From Sphingobacteriia bacterium (GTDB lineage: Bacteria > Bacteroidota > Bacteroidia > Chitinophagales > Chitinophagaceae), in NCBI GenBank assembly GCA_015999745.1, contig JAECQP010000019.1, positions 1 through 58,120 of the forward strand: DNA of 58,120 bases. Direction: 5' to 3'. The notes beneath the pieces are model-generated. The model saw only the letters and a program-made list of their open reading frames with translations. It had not been told where the DNA came from and made no database searches. This document shows positions 47,577-56,515 of the stretch, one piece after another; the stretch's first letter is position 1; every line of letters begins with the position of its first letter. The position numbers and the translations under genes were made by a program.

Positions 47577-47916
47577 TATATTAAATGACGAAGAACCGCT
47601 GAATGAGCAGGAACTCATGAAGTATCTCGGGGGAAATCCTTCGGAAGAAGCGCGTTTTGCCATTGAGAAACAAATGGCAGGTTCTGCTTTTGTGAATGAT
47701 GCAGTGGAAGGCTTACAGCAATTGGGCAGCCCCGAAAAACTACAGGCACTGAAAGACCAGCTCAACAGGCAACTGCAAAAGGAAACCTCCAAAAGAACAA
47801 AGCGCAAAAAAAAGCGCGGTATCGCAGATCAGCAATGGCTGATCGTTGCCATATTAGCCATCCTGCTCCTCTGTATTGCAGGTTACCTGATGATCCATTT
47901 CAACGCAGGAAAATAA
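47560..47916 (+). CDS. Membrane-anchored partner of the ECF sigma factor (anti-sigma-like)
   Basis: 118 residues. The N-terminal soluble part contains EARFAIEKQMAGSAFVNDAVEGLQQL, a pattern seen at the start of many Bacteroidota anti-sigma proteins (shown here over two joined helices). A very basic stretch (KRTKRKKKR) is followed by one membrane helix (about 92-112) and a five-residue tail. The 17-base overlap with the sigma gene implies coupled translation. Lack of a classical zinc-binding anti-sigma motif keeps the assignment tentative. Confidence 0.78.
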   Translation: MADWNDILNDEEPLNEQELMKYLGGNPSEEARFAIEKQMAGSAFVNDAVEGLQQLGSPEKLQALKDQLNRQLQKETSKRTKRKKKRGIADQQWLIVAILAILLLCIAGYLMIHFNAGK

Positions 47917-48108
47917 GGATGGAACAATCTCACCTGCACAAACGGCTGATCAGCAAAAAGTTATTAAAGTCCGGTAAAATACCCCCAACATGTAGTATAA
48001 CCTGTATAAATAGTTTAAAAATTAATATCTATACTGTTTAATGGTAGCTTTTTTTATTATCTTAGGCCAATAAATCCCCCATCTAACTTCTTAAACGAAA
48101 TTCGAAAA

Positions 48109-48744
48109 ATGAACAAATTCAGGGACCAGCTTCTCAATGAACCTGCCACAAATTTTGGAGGCATGCCCGCAACAGACGACAAAAAACTTTTTATTACCAG
48201 ATCCACAGACATTTCCGGTATCCTGGAATCTGACAATGACATTGTTTTAGATGGGAATTTCAACGGGGTTCTTTACAGCAGAAAAACCATTCACATTACG
48301 CAAACAGGTATGGTGAAAGGTGTGATTGTCTGTAATGAAATAAAAGTGGAGGGGGAAGTGGAAGGATCCATCTACGGATTAAAAGTAAACCTATGTAAGG
48401 ATTCCATCCTGAAAGGAACCATTCATTGTACCATTATTAATACCGAAATGAACCAGTTTGTGGAAGCAAATATCAAATTGCTCAGCCTGGAAAAATCCGT
48501 ATACGATTCCAGCTCCAAAGAGCTCTTCGGGCAACTGAAAGATGTGTTCAACAAGAATAATAAAGAAAACAACTATATCAGCATCTTCCAGAAAAAACTG
48601 GATGAGATCAAACCCTCTACCAAGTTTTATTACAAGCAGGCGGAAGCTGCAACAGATCATTCCTACCTGCCGGGCGGTTCAGGCGGCGTAGACCAGGACA
48701 GTCTGGATGAATTCCGCGACGACACGGGAGCGCCGGATGCATAA
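48109..48744 (+). CDS. Bactofilin (polymer-forming cytoskeletal protein)
   Basis: 211 residues. The central bactofilin beta-helix (about 25-115) shows its spaced hydrophobic repeats, for example DISGILESDNDIVLDGNFNG and the GEVEGSIYG turn. A Gly-rich acidic C-terminal tail (about 180-211) follows an extra helical segment. Bactofilins polymerise without nucleotide and organise cell envelope or shape proteins. A leader of about 190 bases separates it from the sigma-partner gene. Confidence 0.9.
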   Translation: MNKFRDQLLNEPATNFGGMPATDDKKLFITRSTDISGILESDNDIVLDGNFNGVLYSRKTIHITQTGMVKGVIVCNEIKVEGEVEGSIYGLKVNLCKDSILKGTIHCTIINTEMNQFVEANIKLLSLEKSVYDSSSKELFGQLKDVFNKNNKENNYISIFQKKLDEIKPSTKFYYKQAEAATDHSYLPGGSGGVDQDSLDEFRDDTGAPDA

Positions 48745-48765
48745 AGTAATCAAACCATCTATAGG

Positions 48766-48799
48766 AAAGCGGGAACCGGTTGGTTTTCGCTTTTTTTTT
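48766..48799 (+). terminator. Rho-independent terminator of the bactofilin gene
   Basis: AAAGCGGGAACC pairs with GGTTTTCGCTTT (two G-T pairs) across a GGTT loop and is followed by six more Ts. Confidence 0.88.
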
Positions 48800-48876
48800 G
48801 CCCGGGCCCGCCGATCCCTTCCATGTAAATGAAGCAAATTCAGTAACTTGTTACATTAACCAACTACTTACTGATT

Positions 48877-51800
48877 ATGCAAACTCATCCCCGGGTATTA
48901 CTGTGTATCATCATGTCAGCTATGATGTTACCTGCCATTGACCTCGCTGCACAAAAAGCATCCTCCGATTCCCTGTTGAAAGGAATGAACTGGCGGAATA
49001 TCGGCCCCAACAGAGGAGGACGTTCACTAGGCATTGCCGGAAGCTCCAAACGCAAGCTGGAATACTATTTCGGCGCAGTGGGCGGAGGCTTATGGAAAAC
49101 CACCGATGGTGGATTAAACTGGAAGCCTGTTACCGACGGGCAACTCAACAGTTCCTCCGTAGGCGCCGTAGCTGTTTCTGAAACCAACCCCGATATTATC
49201 TATATAGGAACCGGCGAAACCGAATTCCGCGGCAATATCATGCAGGGGGATGGGGTATATAAATCTGTTGACGGAGGAAAAACCTGGAAAAATGTGGGGT
49301 TAGCCAATACCCAGTCTATTTCCAGGGTACGCATCCACCCTACCAATCCCGACATAGTATATGTGGCCGCACTCGGACATGCGTTTGGTCCGAATGAAGA
49401 GCGGGGTATATTCAAAACCACCGATGGCGGTAAGACCTGGAAGAAGGTATTATACAAAGGTGAAAAAGCAGGAGCCGAAGACCTGGTGATTGACCCAAAA
49501 AATCCGGAGACCGTTTATGCCAGTATCTGGGAAGTATACAGAACGCCTTATAAAATGTGGTCAGATACAGGTACGTCTGCATTGTACAAGTCTACAGATG
49601 GCGGCGCCACCTGGACCGACCTAACCAAAAATACAGGAATGCCCAAAGGCCCTGTTGGAAAAATCGGTGTAACCGTTTCACCGGCCAACCCCAATCGTGT
49701 ATGGGCTATCGTAGAAGCCAATGACGGCGGTCTCTATCGTTCCGACGATGGCGGCAGCAGTTGGAAGATGGTGAACGATGAAAGAAAATTGCGCCAGCGT
49801 GCATTCTACTATTCCCGTATTGTTGCAGATCCCAAAGACAGCAATACCGTATATGGATTGAACGTGAATTTCTATCGTTCAACCGATGGAGGAAAAACAT
49901 TTAAAGCAGTGAAACTGCCGCACGAAGATTCACACGATCTCTGGATAGACCCGACAGATCCTTTACGCTTGGCGCATGCCAATGATGGAGGTGGAACCGT
50001 TTCCAACAACGGCGGCATCAGTTGGACCGATGAAGACTTCCCTACCTCCCAGTTGTATCATATTACCATCACCAACGATTTCCCTTACCAGGTTGCAGGC
50101 GCGCAGCAGGATAATAGTACCATTGCTGTTCCCAGTGAGGGATATAATAACAGGGCCGCCCGCAGCAACTCCATGAAACCGGGAATAGGATTTGCCTATC
50201 CGGTCGGCGGCGGTGAAAGTGGCTACATTGCACAGGATCCAAAGAACCCCGATATCTTTTATGCAGGAAGCCAGGGCGCTTTACTCACTAGGCTCAACAG
50301 GGTTACAGGGCAAGTTCGTGATGTACAGGTTTATCCCCGGTTCTTTTCCGGAGAAGAGGCCAAAACACTACCGGAGAGATGGCAGTGGACCTATCCGATT
50401 GTATTCTCCCCTGTTGACCCCAAAAGATTGTACACCTGTTCGCAGCATGTTTGGATGACCACCGATGAAGGCCAGAGCTGGGAAAAAATCAGTCCTGATC
50501 TCACCTATGCAGATACGGCCACGCTGGGTGTAAGCGGCGGCGTCATTACCCGAGACATGAACGGGCCGGAGATCTATGCAACAGTGTTTGCACTGGCCCC
50601 CTCTTATCATGATGCCAATATTATTTGGGCCGGGTCTGATGACGGACTGGTGCATATTACACAGGACGGCGGTAAGAACTGGAAGAATATAACGCCACCC
50701 GACATGCCTAAGAACACACGGGTGAGCATTATTGAGGCTTCACATTTTGACGCAGGTACCGCCTACATCGCTGCCAAACGGTACCAGATGAACGACCGCA
50801 CACCTTATATCTATAAAACTGCGGATTACGGTAAAACCTGGAAGAAGATCATCCGTGGCATCCGTGCAGATGATTATGTACATGCAGTAAGAGAGGATAT
50901 CACCCGCAAAGGCTTGTTGTATGCGGGTACAGAACACGGCATCTGGGTTTCCTATGATGACGGGGAAAACTGGCAGTCGCTGCGGCTGAGCCTGCCGGAT
51001 GTACAGGTAGCAGATCTGGCTGTAACAGAGAAAGACCTGGTTATCGGAACACACGGAAGATCCATTTATATACTCGACGATATTGCACCGGTGAGAGAAT
51101 TGAATCAGGAGATTGCTGCTGCAGGTGTTCATCTGTACAAACCTTACTATGCGGTGAGGAATGTACAAAAAGCCGTATTCCAGTATCACCTGGAAAAAGA
51201 AGCAGCCGATCTGAAACTGGAGATACTGGACGCCTCGGGCAAACCGGTTCAGACATTCCGTGGTGAAAAAGCCAAATCATCCGGGAATGCAGATGAGGAA
51301 GACTCCAGGAAACCTGCAACCCCATCTATGAAGGCGGGTTTAAATAAATTTGAATGGGACTTGCGTTACCCTGCGGCCACTTCTTTCAAGGGAATGATTC
51401 TCTGGGGCGCCAACCCATACAACGGCCCGCTTGCCCTGCCAGGAAACTACCAGGTACGTTTAACTGCTGCCGGCAAAGAATTGACCCAGGCCTTTGAAAT
51501 CAAACTGGATCCACGCATCACCGATATCAGCCGGGCCGACCTGGAAGAAAAATTCAACCTGGCCATACAAATCCGTAATGAAGTGAGTAAAGCCAATGAA
51601 GCCGTAATTAAAATCAGAAGCATCAAAGAAAAAATCAATACCGCTGGCCTGGCCGCTAAAAATAAAACGCTGATTGGTCAGTTGTCTGAAATTGAAGAGC
51701 AGCTCTACCAGGTGAAGAACCAGAGCTCGCAGGATCCGCTGAACTTTCCAATCAGGCTCAACAATAAACTGGCATCACTGGGCCGTGTGGTGGAAACCGG

Positions 51801-51921
51801 TGATTACAAACCAACTGATGGTTCTTATAAAGTATTTGAGGAATTGAAAGCCGAGCTGGCGGTTCAGTTAAACAAACTGGATTCTCTGCTGAAGCAGAAA
51901 GCGATGCTGAAGTTTTTATAA
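48877..51921 (+). CDS. Large exported Asp-box propeller protein (VPS10/sortilin-like)
   Basis: 1014 residues. A signal peptide (to about residue 25) is followed by a double beta-propeller (about 30-740) with some eleven Asp-box repeats, for example TTDGGLNW, SVDGGKTW, TTDGGKTW, STDGGATW, SDDGGSSW, TTDEGQSW and TQDGGKNW. A C-terminal region (about 780-1014) is beta-rich and then helical. Such proteins are often labelled glycosyl hydrolases, but the catalytic residues of sialidases are not evident; a binding or peptidase-linked role is possible. Confidence 0.9.
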   Translation: MQTHPRVLLCIIMSAMMLPAIDLAAQKASSDSLLKGMNWRNIGPNRGGRSLGIAGSSKRKLEYYFGAVGGGLWKTTDGGLNWKPVTDGQLNSSSVGAVAVSETNPDIIYIGTGETEFRGNIMQGDGVYKSVDGGKTWKNVGLANTQSISRVRIHPTNPDIVYVAALGHAFGPNEERGIFKTTDGGKTWKKVLYKGEKAGAEDLVIDPKNPETVYASIWEVYRTPYKMWSDTGTSALYKSTDGGATWTDLTKNTGMPKGPVGKIGVTVSPANPNRVWAIVEANDGGLYRSDDGGSSWKMVNDERKLRQRAFYYSRIVADPKDSNTVYGLNVNFYRSTDGGKTFKAVKLPHEDSHDLWIDPTDPLRLAHANDGGGTVSNNGGISWTDEDFPTSQLYHITITNDFPYQVAGAQQDNSTIAVPSEGYNNRAARSNSMKPGIGFAYPVGGGESGYIAQDPKNPDIFYAGSQGALLTRLNRVTGQVRDVQVYPRFFSGEEAKTLPERWQWTYPIVFSPVDPKRLYTCSQHVWMTTDEGQSWEKISPDLTYADTATLGVSGGVITRDMNGPEIYATVFALAPSYHDANIIWAGSDDGLVHITQDGGKNWKNITPPDMPKNTRVSIIEASHFDAGTAYIAAKRYQMNDRTPYIYKTADYGKTWKKIIRGIRADDYVHAVREDITRKGLLYAGTEHGIWVSYDDGENWQSLRLSLPDVQVADLAVTEKDLVIGTHGRSIYILDDIAPVRELNQEIAAAGVHLYKPYYAVRNVQKAVFQYHLEKEAADLKLEILDASGKPVQTFRGEKAKSSGNADEEDSRKPATPSMKAGLNKFEWDLRYPAATSFKGMILWGANPYNGPLALPGNYQVRLTAAGKELTQAFEIKLDPRITDISRADLEEKFNLAIQIRNEVSKANEAVIKIRSIKEKINTAGLAAKNKTLIGQLSEIEEQLYQVKNQSSQDPLNFPIRLNNKLASLGRVVETGDYKPTDGSYKVFEELKAELAVQLNKLDSLLKQKAMLKFL

Positions 51922-51939
51922 GAACGTCCAAACCCTTCC

Positions 51940-51983
51940 AAAGAAAAAGCCCCGGTTCATCAACCAGGGCTTTTTCTTTTTTT
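51940..51983. terminator. Long-stem terminator, possibly bidirectional
   Basis: An 18-bp stem with one mismatch (51940-51957 with 51962-51979), a CATC loop and A/T-runs on both sides. It follows the propeller gene by 18 bases. The 162 bases from here to 52146 contain no gene I can support. Confidence 0.88.
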
Positions 51984-52145
51984 GGAGCGCTGTTGGCCCT
52001 ACTTCTATATAATTCGTATTAAATGCACTGTATATAAGGGGTTTAGGGCACTTAGTGATGGAAATTATTGAACCTACAAAAATCAAATATTTGCTTTACG
52101 AATGGTGAATTAAAATCAATTTCTTTTGAATTGTGCAAAACATCC

Positions 52146-52958
52146 TTACCTAATGACATACTCTTTTTGATCGCTTTCACTTAAGCTGAAATAGCCATAT
52201 ACAAAGTCATTTGGGTTATTCAGGTTGAGGATATTACCTCTTGCATTGGCAGGAGGTGATTGAAATGGATTTCCGGCACCACTACCCGTATTTTTTATGA
52301 TGATATTCATATAATTATAATAGGGTTTTGAAATCCCAAACAAGGTTAATGTTAATTTATCATTGATTTTTAAAGCTGTATCAGAATAAAGCCACGACAT
52401 TTTACTGCCTTGATTGAACTGGTCGTCTAAAACCTGGTATTCTGGAAATACTTTAGAGGGCACCACAAAATTAAACAGGTAAAAATTGTTTTGGTTGGCA
52501 AAATCATTGAAATTGATTTTAATTCCAATTTCATCACTATTAAACCCCAGGTCATTCCGCTGTTCTATTTCATTAATTTCAGGCGTAGGGGTTAACACTT
52601 CATCCGCTTTATAAGTTTGATTATTGTATGTTACCGTTAGTGTATATCTTTCATTAAGAACGGGTTTGAAATTATTACACACGTAATTTCCGGTATTGGA
52701 CACTTCAATAAAATTGAAAACCGTATTTGCACTATTGGTAATGGTTACAGTTGCTCCTGTTACTTTAGGAATCTGTGTCTGAAAATAGCCAGTACTTGTA
52801 GTTAATTTTATTGTTTGCAGATTTCCAGTTGTCCCTTTTTGCCAGATAATGGATGCATCAATGACCAACCTTGGTGGAGCATCCTTTAAATCTATATTTA
52901 CTATTTTCTCGCAACCAGCAAAAACCATTACCGATAATATTAATATTAACTTTTTCAT
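52146..52958 (-). CDS. DUF4249 lipoprotein
   Basis: 270 residues with a lipobox (Cys at residue 16, FAGCEK), then the DUF4249 body: VIDASI, an Ig-like strand set around residues 60-120, and a C-terminal FVYGYFSLSESDQKEYVI segment. DUF4249 proteins are almost always coded next to a TonB-dependent receptor, as here (7 bases downstream of it), and are thought to be its surface lipoprotein partner; the ligand is unknown. ATG 52958 gives the canonical lysine-rich signal start. The DNA is clearly A+T-richer than the 1-52 kb part. Confidence 0.88.
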   Translation of the reverse strand: MKKLILILSVMVFAGCEKIVNIDLKDAPPRLVIDASIIWQKGTTGNLQTIKLTTSTGYFQTQIPKVTGATVTITNSANTVFNFIEVSNTGNYVCNNFKPVLNERYTLTVTYNNQTYKADEVLTPTPEINEIEQRNDLGFNSDEIGIKINFNDFANQNNFYLFNFVVPSKVFPEYQVLDDQFNQGSKMSWLYSDTALKINDKLTLTLFGISKPYYNYMNIIIKNTGSGAGNPFQSPPANARGNILNLNNPNDFVYGYFSLSESDQKEYVIR

Positions 52959-52965
52959 TCCTTTC

Positions 52966-55341
52966 TTAAAATTTGAAGTTATAGGTAACACTTGGCACTA
53001 TCCCAAAAACAGCAAACCTAACCGCTTCAGTCATTGCCGTTTGCCGATTTTGTCTAAAACTAATTGATGCGGCATTTTGTCTATTGTATAAATTGTATAT
53101 CCCAAATACCCATTCTCCCCTCCAGCCATTTATCTTTTGGGGATTTGGAATATATGTTGCAGAAACATCCAGACGATGGTACACTGGTAATCTATAGGCA
53201 TTTCTTGCTCCAAAGTCGGGAACGTTGATTCCCCTATATTGGTATTTCGCTTCAGGAACGCTTATTGGCTGGCCAGATTGCAAACTAAAAATAAAACCAA
53301 AGCTCCATTTGTCACTTTTCTTATAATTACCGGAAATAGATACATTATGCAACTTATCATAAGCAGTTTTATACCATTCGCCGTTATTGATCCCGGTCTC
53401 TATTGGTGTTCTTCCGGCAATTTGTTGTTCTGATCTGGATAAAGTGTATGATAGCCACCCGGTAAGTTTTCCGGTATTCTTCCTAACCATCATTTCCAAC
53501 CCATAAGAGCGGGCTTTCCCTTTTAAAATAACTTGTTCAATTTCATTATTTGCGATTAATTCTGCCCCGTCTATATAGTCAATCCTATTTTGTATTTTTT
53601 TGTAGAATGCCTCAATCTCCATCGAAAACCGATTATTTTTAAAGTTGCCGAAATATCCAACGGCAAACTGATCCAATAGTTGTGGTTTCAAATAGTTATC
53701 GCTCGGAGTCCACAAATCCAGTGGAGTTGGCGATTGTGTGTTCGATATCAAATGGAGGTATTGTGTCATTCTATTATAGCTTGCTTTTACAGAATGATTA
53801 TTATTCAATACATAAGAGGAAGAAAAACGAGGTTCCAAATTATTAAAACTGGCTATCGTTTCATTATGACCATAATATTTTGTGCCGATTGGGGTGGCCT
53901 TTTCATAAATTTTTGCGGAATTATTAAAAACGACTGGCTGATCTTTCTCATACAAATTAATTGTTTGACTGCCTAACCGATAAAACAAACTATTTCGCAA
54001 ACCATAGTTAACAATCAACTTTGAAGATATTTTTTGCTCTACATCGAAATACACTGCTGGTTCAAAAGCATATTTTTTATCTAACTGTTTGGCTAAAATG
54101 CCCGATTTGTCATCAATAGGTGTAACTGTACCCGGATTGAAGTTATAATACTGCGCACTTACCCCATAAGTAAGTTTTAGGCTATTGCCCAGGTAATGCT
54201 TGAAATCGTATTTAAGGTTAAAATTCCGGATGCCCAATTTCCAGTCTAATCCTACAAACCCCACTTTCAATCCATAGTCGTAATCGTTGTAAATGAGCGA
54301 TAAGTTTGAAAAGAGTTTATCTGAAAAAAGGTGATTCCATCGTAAATTCAAAACAGAGTTTCCATATACATTCGTAAAATCTCCATTTAAATCAAATACA
54401 TCTCTGCCAAAGTACCCGGATAAATACAAATTATTTTTTTTGTTGATTTTGTAGTTCATTTTTGTGTTCAAATCATAGAAGTAGGCAGCGTTTTTATTAC
54501 CAGAAAGTTTAAGCAACAGGTGACCATAAGAAGCCCGCCCAGCAATCAGGAATGACCCCTTTCCCTTAACCAGTGGCCCCTCGGCCAGTAGCCTGCTGGA
54601 AACAATGCCTATCCCCCCTGAAAATTGCGTTTTTTCATTATTCCCTTCTTTTTGATATATATCTAAAACAGAGGAAAGACGACCACCGAAACGGGCAGGA
54701 ATTCCAACCTTATACAGCTTTAAATCCTTAATAGCATCAGAATTAAAAACAGAAACAAAGCCAAATAAGTGGGAAGAATTATAAATAGTTGCTTCATCCA
54801 GTAAAATAAGGTTTTGATCGGCTGAGCCTCCCCTGACATTAAATCCGGACTGTCCTTCTCCAGCATTGGTAACGCCGGGTAATAATAAAATTGATTTAAT
54901 AATATCTACTTCGCCCAAGACTACTGGCATTTGTTTGATTGTTTGAATGGAAAGTTTGTTCACACTCATTTCCGGCTTCCGGATTTCGGCCTTGTTTTTA
55001 GTATTTTCTACTGTAATTGCCGATAAAATATTGGTTGTACCAGTCAGTTGCCAATTGCGCTTCAAATTCTGATCCAGGATAACCTTTTCTTCTATAGGTT
55101 CATAACCAACAACACTTACCCGTATTGTATAATTTCCTTTTGGCAATGTGATGGAATAAAACCCGTACTCATTAGTGGTAACGCCAATCTTTGGTTCTTC
55201 AATAAAAATATTTACGCCAATTAATGTTTCTGTTGATGTAATATCCCTGACAACACCACTCATAGTAAATTTTTCCTGAGAGATACTATGTTTAGATAGG
55301 ATACCGAACAAAAGGAATAAACACAAAATACGCCTGATCAT
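52966..55341 (-). CDS. TonB-dependent receptor with carboxypeptidase-regulatory-like domain
   Basis: 791 residues. A signal peptide (to about 20) is followed by a CarboxypepD_reg-like domain (about 25-110, VRDITSTETLIGVNIF), a plug (about 115-225, LPGVTNAGEGQSGFNVRGGS) and a 22-strand-type beta-barrel ending in FGIVPSVTYNFKF, with the C-terminal Phe typical of outer-membrane proteins. It would import a ligand through the outer membrane using TonB. The DUF4249 gene follows, and the small lipoprotein gene precedes it on the same strand. The A+T-rich base use suggests transfer. Confidence 0.94.
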   Translation of the reverse strand: MIRRILCLFLLFGILSKHSISQEKFTMSGVVRDITSTETLIGVNIFIEEPKIGVTTNEYGFYSITLPKGNYTIRVSVVGYEPIEEKVILDQNLKRNWQLTGTTNILSAITVENTKNKAEIRKPEMSVNKLSIQTIKQMPVVLGEVDIIKSILLLPGVTNAGEGQSGFNVRGGSADQNLILLDEATIYNSSHLFGFVSVFNSDAIKDLKLYKVGIPARFGGRLSSVLDIYQKEGNNEKTQFSGGIGIVSSRLLAEGPLVKGKGSFLIAGRASYGHLLLKLSGNKNAAYFYDLNTKMNYKINKKNNLYLSGYFGRDVFDLNGDFTNVYGNSVLNLRWNHLFSDKLFSNLSLIYNDYDYGLKVGFVGLDWKLGIRNFNLKYDFKHYLGNSLKLTYGVSAQYYNFNPGTVTPIDDKSGILAKQLDKKYAFEPAVYFDVEQKISSKLIVNYGLRNSLFYRLGSQTINLYEKDQPVVFNNSAKIYEKATPIGTKYYGHNETIASFNNLEPRFSSSYVLNNNHSVKASYNRMTQYLHLISNTQSPTPLDLWTPSDNYLKPQLLDQFAVGYFGNFKNNRFSMEIEAFYKKIQNRIDYIDGAELIANNEIEQVILKGKARSYGLEMMVRKNTGKLTGWLSYTLSRSEQQIAGRTPIETGINNGEWYKTAYDKLHNVSISGNYKKSDKWSFGFIFSLQSGQPISVPEAKYQYRGINVPDFGARNAYRLPVYHRLDVSATYIPNPQKINGWRGEWVFGIYNLYNRQNAASISFRQNRQTAMTEAVRFAVFGIVPSVTYNFKF

Positions 55342-55401
55342 TAATTATGAAATTTATATTTAGATAGATTTGTAACCTTACTTGCCTGTATTCTAAATAT
55401 T

Positions 55402-55800
55402 TTAGAAACCATAAGCAATAGTTGGAAATATTATCTCACCCAGCGTACCTGCAGTTGCCGTACTTGTTTTTACAACTACCCCGTTCGAATAGATTTTGAT
55501 GGTTGCGGTCTGCCCGGGAATTCCGGCTGTTTTTCCCTGGGCGCCAATTCCTATAGTTATCACATTGCTCCCGTATTGAATTTCTTTAGACCAGGGTAAT
55601 ACAACATCTGTAACTGCGGTATTCCCGCTCACATTATTGCTATACAATACATCTAACTTGCCGGTAAAATTACCTGTTATCTCATATTTGATATTCCGGC
55701 TGTTACCAGGGGCAGGCACTCCGTTATTATCTTTTTTGCAGGAGCAAAGAAAAGTACCTGTGAATAGGATCGCGAGTAAGCAGGTTAAAAAAAATTTCAT
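55402..55800 (-). CDS. Small lipoprotein with an MmpS-like beta domain
   Basis: 132 residues. The signal ends in a lipobox (Cys at residue 21, LCSC). The body reads IKYEITGNFTGKLDVLY and VVLPWSKEIQYG, a beta-sandwich layout like MmpS-type proteins; this likeness is tentative. ATG 55800 is chosen over a TTG two codons upstream. A promoter with a palindrome at its -33 element lies 35-83 bases upstream. It is probably co-transcribed with the TonB receptor 60 bases downstream. The palindromic TTCTAAA-TAT-TTTAGAA overlaps its stop. Confidence 0.8.
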   Translation of the reverse strand: MKFFLTCLLAILFTGTFLCSCKKDNNGVPAPGNSRNIKYEITGNFTGKLDVLYSNNVSGNTAVTDVVLPWSKEIQYGSNVITIGIGAQGKTAGIPGQTATIKIYSNGVVVKTSTATAGTLGEIIFPTIAYGF

Positions 55801-55834
55801 GTTCAAAGTGTGTTTTTTTGTTTATTGTAAGCAT

Positions 55835-55865
55835 CAAAAATATTTTTATATCAGGGCCGAACCAA
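55835..55865 (-). promoter_or_regulatory. Promoter of the small lipoprotein gene
   Basis: TTG, 20 bases, then TATTTTTG on the minus strand. The TTG falls on the edge of the palindrome at 55864-55883. The start site would be about 28 bases before the ATG at 55800. Confidence 0.68.
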
Positions 55866-55883
55866 TACTGATTTATCAGTATT
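55864..55883. promoter_or_regulatory. Palindromic operator, copy 1
   Basis: AATACTGA-N4-TCAGTATT, perfect 8-bp arms overlapping the -33 TTG. A near-identical site at 57505-57524 takes the same place at another promoter. Confidence 0.68.
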
Positions 55884-55907
55884 CCTGCGTTGTTTTATTT
55901 AAAACGC

Positions 55908-56140
55908 TAACGTGTTGTGCTATTAAAAACTCAGCGCATGTTTGATCTAAGCCAGTTTTCTTCCATTTAAATAATTTATCCTGCCGCTAACCCTTCATAG
56001 GATTTGGCATAGTTTCTTTTCAGATTTAGCTGATCACACGTTTGAGCAAAAAAGGTCTCTACCATTTGCCTCTTAGATTTATACTTATTCGGATGCCTCT
56101 TATAATCATGTTGATTGATTCTAAATAGCACAACACGTTA
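55908..56140. mobile_element. Internally deleted IS982-type element (233 bp)
   Basis: Perfect 17-bp terminal inverted repeats TAACGTGTTGTGCTATT lie at 55908-55924 and, inverted, at 56124-56140. Between them on the minus strand is the decayed C-terminal part of an IS982-type transposase. Both ends remain but most of the transposase is gone, so this is a MITE-like deletion derivative. No target duplication is visible in the flanks. Confidence 0.75.
55923..56136 (-). pseudogene. Fossil IS982-family transposase, C-terminal part
   Basis: On the minus strand one frame reads RINQHDYKRHPNKYKSKR and then CDQLNLKRNYAKSYEGLAAG before a stop at 55976-55978. Another frame, after a shift and missing codons, continues INYLNGRKLA, a TAG, then IKHALSF and a stop inside the left repeat. 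These match the conserved end of IS982 transposases (CDQ...RNYAK...EGL...IK). The 5' two-thirds is absent. The identification is from motif recognition. Confidence 0.72.
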
Positions 56141-56422
56141 AGAATTAAACCCAAAATGAAGCCCGGGTTCCCAAGGAAAGTAGTTAGGCCACTTCTTTTC
56201 TACTGCTTTAAAAGATTCTGGAACATTCGTTCTTACAGGCCAATAACTTAATCCCATAGATGGTTCAAAAAAGAAACGGTTTTTTAAAAATTTAAGCTGG
56301 TAACCCAAACGAAAGGTTAGATATAACGTGTATCCATTTCCATTTTTTGAATCTTGTGCATTCACCTGTAAACTGCTTGCCAGCATTAAGAAAAGTCCAA
56401 TCTGCAAAATTTTCTTTTGCAT
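56138..56422 (-). CDS. Small exported protein of unknown function
   Basis: 94 residues: a signal peptide (to about residue 22, LQVNAQ) and a short aromatic-rich body (LGYQLKFLKNRFFFEPSMGL; WEPGLHFGFNS) resembling a piece of an outer-membrane or surface beta-structure. The stop codon is formed by the last bases of the insertion element's right repeat, so the element inserted exactly at the 3' end and may have altered the last residue. It has its own consensus -7 element. Confidence 0.68.
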   Translation of the reverse strand: MQKKILQIGLFLMLASSLQVNAQDSKNGNGYTLYLTFRLGYQLKFLKNRFFFEPSMGLSYWPVRTNVPESFKAVEKKWPNYFPWEPGLHFGFNS

Positions 56423-56447
56423 ATCTTTTTATTATTAATTGATACTG

Positions 56448-56455
56448 CAAAGATA
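56448..56455 (-). promoter_or_regulatory. -7 element of the 94-residue protein gene
   Basis: TATCTTTG on the minus strand matches TAnnTTTG, 25 bases before the ATG at 56422. Confidence 0.55.
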
Positions 56456-56515
56456 GATTGGCAGGTAGCTTAAATACGTTCACTTAAGTTAAGACATGAA
56501 CCTCACCCTTTATTA

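Noticed and set aside
47919..48041. Short frame (40 codons) after the sigma-partner gene, beginning MEQSHLHKRL
   Set aside because: A plausible ATG follows the stop by 2 bases, but there is no terminator or promoter to bracket it and no recognised family; composition looks like leader DNA of the bactofilin gene.
48877..51921. Sialidase assignment for the Asp-box protein
   Set aside because: Asp boxes alone are structural; I could not find the arginine triad or Tyr/Glu pair of sialidases.
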